61,531 bases of DNA from Lysobacterales bacterium (GTDB lineage: Bacteria > Pseudomonadota > Gammaproteobacteria > Xanthomonadales > Rhodanobacteraceae), in assembly GCA_017305055.1 (NCBI GenBank), contig JAFKMZ010000017.1:1-61531 (forward strand). Reading direction: 5' to 3'. The notes beneath the pieces were generated by a model. The model saw only the letters and a program-made list of their open reading frames with translations, was not told the DNA's origin and searched no databases. Each line of letters opens with the position of its first letter. Positions within the stretch are counted from its first letter, which is position 1. Positions 57,101 to 61,531 of the stretch are shown here, one piece after another. The position numbers and the translations under genes were made by a program.

Positions 57101-57246
57101 CGGCCGCCCCTGTACGGACCTATGCTGCGCCACTGCGCAGCACTGGCCAGCTCCGTTGAGGGCACGGTCGCCGCAAAAACAGGCGGTACGACCAGACACA
57201 GAGTGATGATCAATCCTGCGCTCGGGAAATAATTGCCCTTGCCCAT
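54103..57246 (-). CDS. secreted BNR/sortilin-like beta-propeller protein
   Basis: A 1047-residue exported protein with a signal peptide (about residues 1-26). Many Asp-box/BNR repeats follow (for example SDDYGNNWRNIS, STDGGKSWTHIG, SEDGGATWKKV, STDGGTTWTNIS, SLDGGAHWEPL), forming one or two beta-propellers over residues 40-760. A C-terminal region with beta-sandwich and coiled-coil features (NELDITLNQATALRSGLEQAV) follows. Such VPS10/sortilin-like bacterial proteins commonly accompany secreted peptidases, but their activity is not established. It is coupled by a 4-base overlap to the APC permease gene. Confidence 0.88.
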   Translation of the reverse strand: MGKGNYFPSAGLIITLCLVVPPVFAATVPSTELASAAQWRSIGPYRGGRVTSVAGVAGQENLYYMATAGGGVWQSDDYGNNWRNISDKDFGTGNIGAIAVAPSNPEIIYVGTGDPAGRNTILTGDGMYKSTDGGKSWTHIGLENTRIISWIIVDPKDANVVYVAAMGNMWASNPERGVYKSEDGGATWKKVLFVDDKTGAITLAMDSSNPQVLYASTWEVYRRPWMLSSGGPGSRLYKSTDGGTTWTNISHNTGLPESLWGKVTVAVAPSDPNVVYTLMQAKYQGEIGGLFRSDDAGQSWKLVNNSPAITQRAMYYMRVYVDPKDPNTIFIPNTSIQVSHDGGKTLSRMQPPHGDNHAFWFNPDNPQIFIEGNDGGATVTRDGGRTWSSELNQPTGQFYHANLDAEFPFNIYASQQDDGSYVGPSAVAAGGLPPTWPRVAGGEASWVVPKPNEPWITFAANYYSDEFQGNRRTGLVTQVSPWPEFKFGLAGTEIKYRWGYWYRPAVFAPHNPNRLLVGANVVFETSDAGVVPWKQISPDLTRNDKSKQQRSGGPISADMVGQEMFDTLSSIAVSPLTDDTIWAGSDDGLVHVTTDGGAHWSQVRPSRLPTWSTVTCIEPSHTEAGTAYVSASRYQWGDFHPYVYKTTDHGKHWTEITAGLPPDQYVTSVREDPNAPNLLFVGTSKTAYMSLDGGAHWEPLTLNLPTVQITDIEIQPEQHAVVLATYGRAFWVLDQLQYLEQLGTAQVSKNAPYLFKPQQTWLVKRSVGGSGGAEHNEGENLPPGLTVFFHLPADYDGHTPVKLSFTDASGKLINSILPRESDSDTQVAHAAATRLHPGMNHILWNLRYPTATKVKGAYHAGRSVTVPIGPEVVPGTYYAELTYNGQSWRQPFVVKLDPRLDTTQSALEQRFDLLMRIQAAINELDITLNQATALRSGLEQAVRGRQASANEQRSVLADLDRDIDAVINFRIQSSRGFDVYPPRLRSWLSAIYNRVDFAFVQPTAEMKQVANEYIGNERDGVARLRADIARANALLARGEHPAASRGG

Positions 57247-57375
57247 GGCCTGCCCTCTTCCGGTGGTCTGACACACTCAACCAAATGCGAAACAGCTGCC
57301 AGCGAGTCCCGCGCCTGAAAATCCATACCGGCGCCGGCATGGTCAGCCCGACGTGGTCAGGCTGTGTCGCTGCCA

Positions 57376-58956
57376 TTATTTTTTGCAGTTGGCCCTGATG
57401 AATGCCGCTGACGCGTCATGCAGACCTTTGTGTGATGCCGGGTCCAGATAAACCATGTGCCCTGACGGGAAGAACCGGTAGCTGATGTTCTTCTGCAGAA
57501 ATGCCTGCATGGGCAGCTGGCGCATCTCGTACTGTGCGGTATAGAAAGGCGTGGCCAGGTCGAAATAGCCACCCATGACCAGGATCTTGAGATTTGGGTT
57601 GTGCTGCATCGCCGAAGCCAGGTCGGGCATGACATTGGAGGTGCCCGTCGCCTGACGCCTGCCCGGTTGCCTGTGCGTGTAGTCCCACATCCCGGACACG
57701 TTGAGGTGGGTGTTGTAGATCATGCCCTTGCCGAAGCCGAGGGTGTTGCGCATGTAGCCATCGAACTCGGCGACCGTCGGCGCGCCGATCGAGGCGTTCA
57801 TCGGATCGTACGAGGAGGCGCGGGCCAGGGCATCCAGCGCGGGCCCGCTGTAACGCGAGTCGAGCCGCCCGGTCACCATGCCCTCGTCGTGCAGCAACTC
57901 CTGCGCGAACTCATTGCCGGCGATGCGCAAGTCCGCAGTCAGTATGTAGGCGGTGGGAAGCCCCGTGTACTGGTGCAGCTTCTCGGCGATCTGTTGTCTT
58001 GTGGCACCGGGAAGTTCGGCACCCTGATAAAGCGCACCCGCGTAGTCGGTGGCTGCGAACTGCCCGACTTCCTTCAGCAGCGCCTGCAGGTCATCCGGCT
58101 GCTGCGGCAGCTTGTGGTGATACCAGGCCGTGGCGGTATAGCTGGGCAGGCCCAGCACGTAGGGCAGGTTGGTGCCGGGATTGAGCTTCGGGTCATTGAC
58201 GCTGAGGGGACGATCCAGAACCGTGGACAGCAGCAGCACGCCGTTCAGGCGGACGCTGTCATCGCTCTCCAGTATGTTCGCCAGAATGGCCGAGCGGGTG
58301 GTGCCGTAGCTCTCACCGAACAGGAATTTCGGCGAATTCCAGCGGCTGTTGAGTGTCAGGTACCGGGTGATGAACTGGGCAAAGGCCTCAGCATCCTCGT
58401 CGTAGCCGTACACGTCCTTCGCCGTGCCCACGCCGCCGTGGTCCTTGTCGATCACCCGGCCAAACCCGGTTCCTGGCGCATCGATGAAGACCAGGTCGCT
58501 GGCGTCCAGCAGGCTCTCGTCGTTGTTGACCATCTGAAAGGGCGCAGGCGTGCCCGCCACCGCATTGCCGATCACCACGCGCTTTGGCCCAAAGGCAAGC
58601 ATGTGCAGCCACATCGTCGCCGAACCCGGACCACCGTTGTAGACGAAGGTGATCGGGCGCTCAGCGGGATCCTTCACGCCGTTCTTGGCATAGGCGACAT
58701 ACGACATGGTCGCGATCGGCTGTCGATCCTTGTTCCTCAGGACCAGGGTGCCGGCGGTCGCTGTGTAGTCAATGGTCTGGCCATCGATACGCACACTGCC
58801 GTGGGACGTCGCGCTCTGGTCGGTCGGCGCAGCGACCTGGCTTGCCGGTGCCATCGTGTCGCGGCCTTTGTCGCGCGTGGCGGCGAGCGCGCCGACCGCG
58901 CTGACCGCGACGGTCAAGGTGACAAACATGCATGACGTGGCAAGCAGGCGTTTCAT
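57376..58956 (-). CDS. secreted S10 serine carboxypeptidase-like peptidase
   Basis: A 526-residue exported alpha/beta hydrolase with a signal peptide (residues 1-26). The catalytic residues are Ser216 in FGESYGTTR, Asp in MGGYFDLATPF and His in FPSGHMVYLDP. The oxyanion region is FVYNGGPGSATMW. These are the S10 carboxypeptidase hallmarks. It would release C-terminal residues, complementing the M28 aminopeptidase of the same locus. It is the most upstream minus-strand gene of the peptide-linked block and is divergent from a LysR gene, which probably regulates it. Confidence 0.92.
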   Translation of the reverse strand: MKRLLATSCMFVTLTVAVSAVGALAATRDKGRDTMAPASQVAAPTDQSATSHGSVRIDGQTIDYTATAGTLVLRNKDRQPIATMSYVAYAKNGVKDPAERPITFVYNGGPGSATMWLHMLAFGPKRVVIGNAVAGTPAPFQMVNNDESLLDASDLVFIDAPGTGFGRVIDKDHGGVGTAKDVYGYDEDAEAFAQFITRYLTLNSRWNSPKFLFGESYGTTRSAILANILESDDSVRLNGVLLLSTVLDRPLSVNDPKLNPGTNLPYVLGLPSYTATAWYHHKLPQQPDDLQALLKEVGQFAATDYAGALYQGAELPGATRQQIAEKLHQYTGLPTAYILTADLRIAGNEFAQELLHDEGMVTGRLDSRYSGPALDALARASSYDPMNASIGAPTVAEFDGYMRNTLGFGKGMIYNTHLNVSGMWDYTHRQPGRRQATGTSNVMPDLASAMQHNPNLKILVMGGYFDLATPFYTAQYEMRQLPMQAFLQKNISYRFFPSGHMVYLDPASHKGLHDASAAFIRANCKK

Positions 58957-59187
58957 GGGAACCCCTTGATGGCAAAGCTGCTGCAACCGGCTTCCAGGCG
59001 TGAATGCCGCGATCAACAGGCATCTGTGCCAGCGACCCCGGGGTTCCGCGGCGCAGCATCCGCAGGCTCCTGCTGCTCGCGCGTTGCCCCTGCTGGTGAC
59101 ACAATCGATGCAGGGATTGCCGATATCGATCGAGGCTAGTCCCGGACTGGAGCTCGCGGAAGACTTTCGAACGGGAAGCACTATTTC

Positions 59188-60132
59188 ATGACAGGGACAA
59201 TCGAATCGCTCGACCTGAATCATCTGCGGGTGTTCGAACGCGTCGCCGTGCTCGGCGGCTTTTCCAAGGCGGCCCGGGCGCTGGGCCTGCCGAAATCCAA
59301 CGTCAGTCGCGCTGTCATGCAGCTCGAGGCAGCGTTGGGCGCGCGCCTCTTCCAGCGCACCACGCGCAACGTCGTGCTTACCGCAGCCGGCGGCGCCTTG
59401 CACGAGCGGTGCACGACCTTGCTCGAAGGGCTGGACAATGCCGCGCAATATGTGAGCGGCATCGCCGGCATGCCCCGGGGGCATATCAAGATCAGTGCCG
59501 GCATCGGTTTCGGCGTGAATGTACTGAGCGAAGTCCTGCCTGTCTTTGTCGCCCGCTACCCGGAAATACGGATGACGCTCAACCTGACGACGCGCCTGAC
59601 CGACATGGTCAAGGAGGGCGTGGATTGCGCCATACGCATCGGCTCCCTGCCGGATTCAAGCCTCGTATCCACGCGACTCGGCATGATGCCCCGTTATCTC
59701 TGCGCATCGCCCGCCTACCTGAAAGAGCATGGCGCGCCAGCCTCTGTGCACGAGCTTGCCAGCCACCAGCACCACACGTTGGAGATGCCGCGCCAGGACG
59801 GACGTCCGTTTTCCTGGATATTCCAGAAGGACGGGGAAACGGTACGTATCGACCCGCAGCCCCACCTGCTCGTCGACGATGCCCTGACCATCCACCGGTT
59901 GATCCGGAACGGGGTCGGCATCGGCATCGTTTCAGCCTACGCCTGCGCGCCGGACATCATGGCCGCACGCCTCACCCGGCTTTTCCCCGATTGGTCGCTG
60001 CCGGCGCGCCCGGTAACCCTGGTCTATCCCTGCCGGCACGAACTTGCACCTGCCGTTCGTGCTTTTGCGGACTTCATGAAGGAGACCGGCACCCGGGGAC
60101 AGCGCTGGTTGACCGACCCACTCACCGGGTAA
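59188..60132 (+). CDS. LysR-family transcriptional regulator
   Basis: A 314-residue LTTR. The helix-turn-helix covers residues 8-65 (GGFSKAARALGLPKSNVSRAVMQLE) and the effector domain about 95-300. It is divergent from the S10 peptidase gene, with 231 bases between the starts, and is the likely regulator of the adjacent peptide-utilisation genes. No clear dyad with T-N11-A could be singled out in the gap. Confidence 0.92.
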   Translation: MTGTIESLDLNHLRVFERVAVLGGFSKAARALGLPKSNVSRAVMQLEAALGARLFQRTTRNVVLTAAGGALHERCTTLLEGLDNAAQYVSGIAGMPRGHIKISAGIGFGVNVLSEVLPVFVARYPEIRMTLNLTTRLTDMVKEGVDCAIRIGSLPDSSLVSTRLGMMPRYLCASPAYLKEHGAPASVHELASHQHHTLEMPRQDGRPFSWIFQKDGETVRIDPQPHLLVDDALTIHRLIRNGVGIGIVSAYACAPDIMAARLTRLFPDWSLPARPVTLVYPCRHELAPAVRAFADFMKETGTRGQRWLTDPLTG

Positions 60133-60241
60133 GGCCTTTCGCGCGTCCGTGGACAAAACAGCGACGCCTGCCGGACCGTGGCATTGCACGCAACCGGGCA
60201 ACTGCTGGCTCCAGCGCCCGCGGGTGGCCAATGCCGCGCCC

Positions 60242-61183
60242 TCACTGCACGGTCTGGAAGCCGTACTTGCGGTATACCGTCTGCGCCTTCGGGCTGCGCA
60301 TGAACGCCATGAAGTCCTTTGCCGCCTGGGGGTGCGGAGCGGCCTTCATGCGCGCGGCGGTATAGGTGGCCATCGCATTCTGGTCCGCCGGAATGTGGAT
60401 GGTCTGTACCGGGTGATGCAGGATCTGCTGCTGGAAATACGCCTCGGTCGACCATACCGGCGCCGCATCCGACTGCCCCTGCAGTACGCGCAACGGCGAC
60501 TGTCGATGATGGATGCGGGTGAGATAGGTGGTGCCGGCCTTGACCTTGGTGTCCATGATGCGCTGGTCGAGCGCCTCGCCGCCGACCTTGCGGTAGCTGG
60601 CCTCGATCTGCCGCGCAATGCCCTCCCATTTCGGGTTCGGCATGCTCACCCGCACATCGGCGCGGCCCAGATCGGCCAGCCCCCCGATGTGCTTCGGATT
60701 GCCCGCGGCAACCAGGATCGCCAGCGGATTGCGCACGTAGTCGTATGTATCGGCAAACCAGTGCTGCTGTTCCTGCCTCTCGGCAATGGCGCCCTTGCCG
60801 GCGGTATAGATGTCCGGCTTCAGGGTGATGCGCAAGTTGCCCATCACCAGGACGCCGCCCTCGATCTGCTTGGCAAGGATGCCTGGCGGCAACGTCTCGG
60901 CGAACACCCGCTGGTACTGCGGGTACGCTTGCTTGAACGACGCCATCAGGTCATGCACCACCATGAACTGGTTGCCGGCGAAGAACACCACCAGTTGCGG
61001 ATCGTTGACATCACCCTGCAGGTCGGACACCGCATCCACCGGTGGCACGCTGAACTGCAGCCCGGTCGGTGGAGGGTTCCATGGCGGCAGGAAGTCGCCG
61101 TTGCCGGTTACGCTGGCGGCAGCGCTGGCCGCTGCGGGCAGCGCGCCAAGGGCAAACAGCACGATCAGAAGGGTGCGCAACAT
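60242..61183 (-). CDS. periplasmic substrate-binding protein (ModA/SBP_bac_11-like)
   Basis: A 313-residue exported solute-binding protein with a signal peptide (residues 1-21, ending AAASAA). It has the two-lobed ABC-type SBP pattern: VVFFAGNQFMVVHDLMASFKQAYPQ near the N-terminus, NPLAILVAAGNPKHIGGLADLGR in the hinge and AKDFMAFMRSPKAQTVYRKYGF at the end. The last part matches ModA-like molybdate or anion binders. No permease or ATPase gene is adjacent, so the transport partner and ligand are unknown. The ATG at 61183 follows GAGG. Confidence 0.87.
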   Translation of the reverse strand: MLRTLLIVLFALGALPAAASAAASVTGNGDFLPPWNPPPTGLQFSVPPVDAVSDLQGDVNDPQLVVFFAGNQFMVVHDLMASFKQAYPQYQRVFAETLPPGILAKQIEGGVLVMGNLRITLKPDIYTAGKGAIAERQEQQHWFADTYDYVRNPLAILVAAGNPKHIGGLADLGRADVRVSMPNPKWEGIARQIEASYRKVGGEALDQRIMDTKVKAGTTYLTRIHHRQSPLRVLQGQSDAAPVWSTEAYFQQQILHHPVQTIHIPADQNAMATYTAARMKAAPHPQAAKDFMAFMRSPKAQTVYRKYGFQTVQ

Positions 61184-61266
61184 GATGGCCTCGCAGGTAT
61201 AGGCGACGCGAGATCGCGGCGACACAGAATATGTCCACCATGTTTGATAAGTACATCTGATTTTAG

Positions 61267-61308
61267 TGATGGCCATCATCAGCTTTGATTATGTGTTGCT
61301 GATGGCCA
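61267..61308. promoter_or_regulatory. candidate operator upstream of the substrate-binding protein gene
   Basis: A perfect 12-base palindrome TGATGGCCATCA (61267-61278) is followed by a second copy of GATGGCCA at 61301-61308, 33 bases on, about three helical turns. A separate 10-base palindrome TGACATGTCA is at 61319-61328. The region is AT-rich relative to the window and lies between divergent frames. The cognate regulator is unknown. Confidence 0.4.
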
Positions 61309-61348
61309 GTGCGCGACATGACATGTCACAGGCACACGGACCGTGATC

Positions 61349-61531
61349 ATGCGTTCCAGGCGCCACGATGCCATGCGCCGCGACTCGGTCATCCCGGGCA
61401 TGGTGCTGTGGAACACCCCGCCCCAGGACCATGCCGGCATCCACGCCGCGCTGCGGGCCGCGTTCGTGACCGGCGTGCCGCACCAGGCCATCGCCGATGG
61501 GCCGTATGCAGCGCCGTCGTCCGGAATGCCA
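61349..61531 (+). CDS. unidentified partial reading frame, cut by the window end
   Basis: The frame opens with ATG at 61349 and stays open for 61 codons to the window edge. The product so far is Arg/Ala-rich with no motif I recognise. No good ribosome binding site is visible. It is divergent from the substrate-binding protein gene, where a regulator might be expected. Competing minus-strand frames exist, so it may not be real. Confidence 0.3.
   Translation, partial: MRSRRHDAMRRDSVIPGMVLWNTPPQDHAGIHAALRAAFVTGVPHQAIADGPYAAPSSGMP

Overview
The window is high-GC, densely packed DNA with short intergenic gaps. It carries a TonB-dependent receptor with a long plug domain, several LysR regulators, secreted peptidases (M28, S10) and a BNR/sortilin-like repeat protein. 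This gene style suggests a gammaproteobacterium of the Xanthomonadales, most like Rhodanobacteraceae (Rhodanobacter/Dyella type). That placement is inferred from gene content, not from a marker gene. I see no rRNA, tRNA, CRISPR array or intact mobile element.

Layout. 1-6626 (+): the 3' end of a GH79-like glycosidase, a CPA1 Na+/H+ antiporter, an NDH-2 type NADH dehydrogenase, and a small stress cluster (hypothetical protein, cysteine-free DksA/TraR-like protein, peroxiredoxin, DsbA-like thiol oxidoreductase). 6702-9773 (-): a MerR regulator and a copper-type P1B ATPase with a MerR-style promoter. 9909-12979: cytochrome b561, an orphan disulfide oxidoreductase and a LysR regulator. That LysR diverges from a five-gene oxidoreductase operon (13056-16723: carboxymuconolactone decarboxylase-like, cupin, aldo/keto reductase, SDR, RibD-C). 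16826-19302: an MFS transporter with a CodA-like deaminase. 19323-24070: a scrap-rich stretch with an IS481 transposase tail, an MFS exporter, relics of an alcohol dehydrogenase and a LysR gene, a K+ channel/dehydrogenase/CMD operon, and a frameshifted GH79-type C-terminus. 24129-28442: membrane and envelope proteins (HdeD, DUF4105, lipoprotein alpha/beta hydrolase). 28734-32726: a collapsed relic of an ALDH-GMC gene pair directly beside an intact ALDH-GMC pair, with a divergent MarR. 32850-38025: an RND efflux operon ending in its TetR regulator.

38135-42824 (-) encodes a decaheme cytochrome (10 CXXCH), an MtrB/PioB-family outer-membrane porin and a diheme c-type cytochrome, with a divergent LysR and a LysR-type dyad. 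Together they look like an extracellular electron transfer conduit without an extracellular terminal cytochrome. 43961-58956 (-) is a long co-directional block: M28 peptidase, TonB receptor, cyanophycinase-like S51 protein, Asp/Glu racemase, D-cysteine desulfhydrase-like PLP enzyme, APC permease, BNR-repeat protein and S10 carboxypeptidase. It is bracketed by LysR genes at 42869 and 59188. I read it as a peptide or unusual-amino-acid scavenging locus. Its receptor gene is broken by one base in a nine-base homopolymer, which is either phase variation or a sequencing error. The window ends with an orphan substrate-binding protein and the start of an unidentified reading frame.
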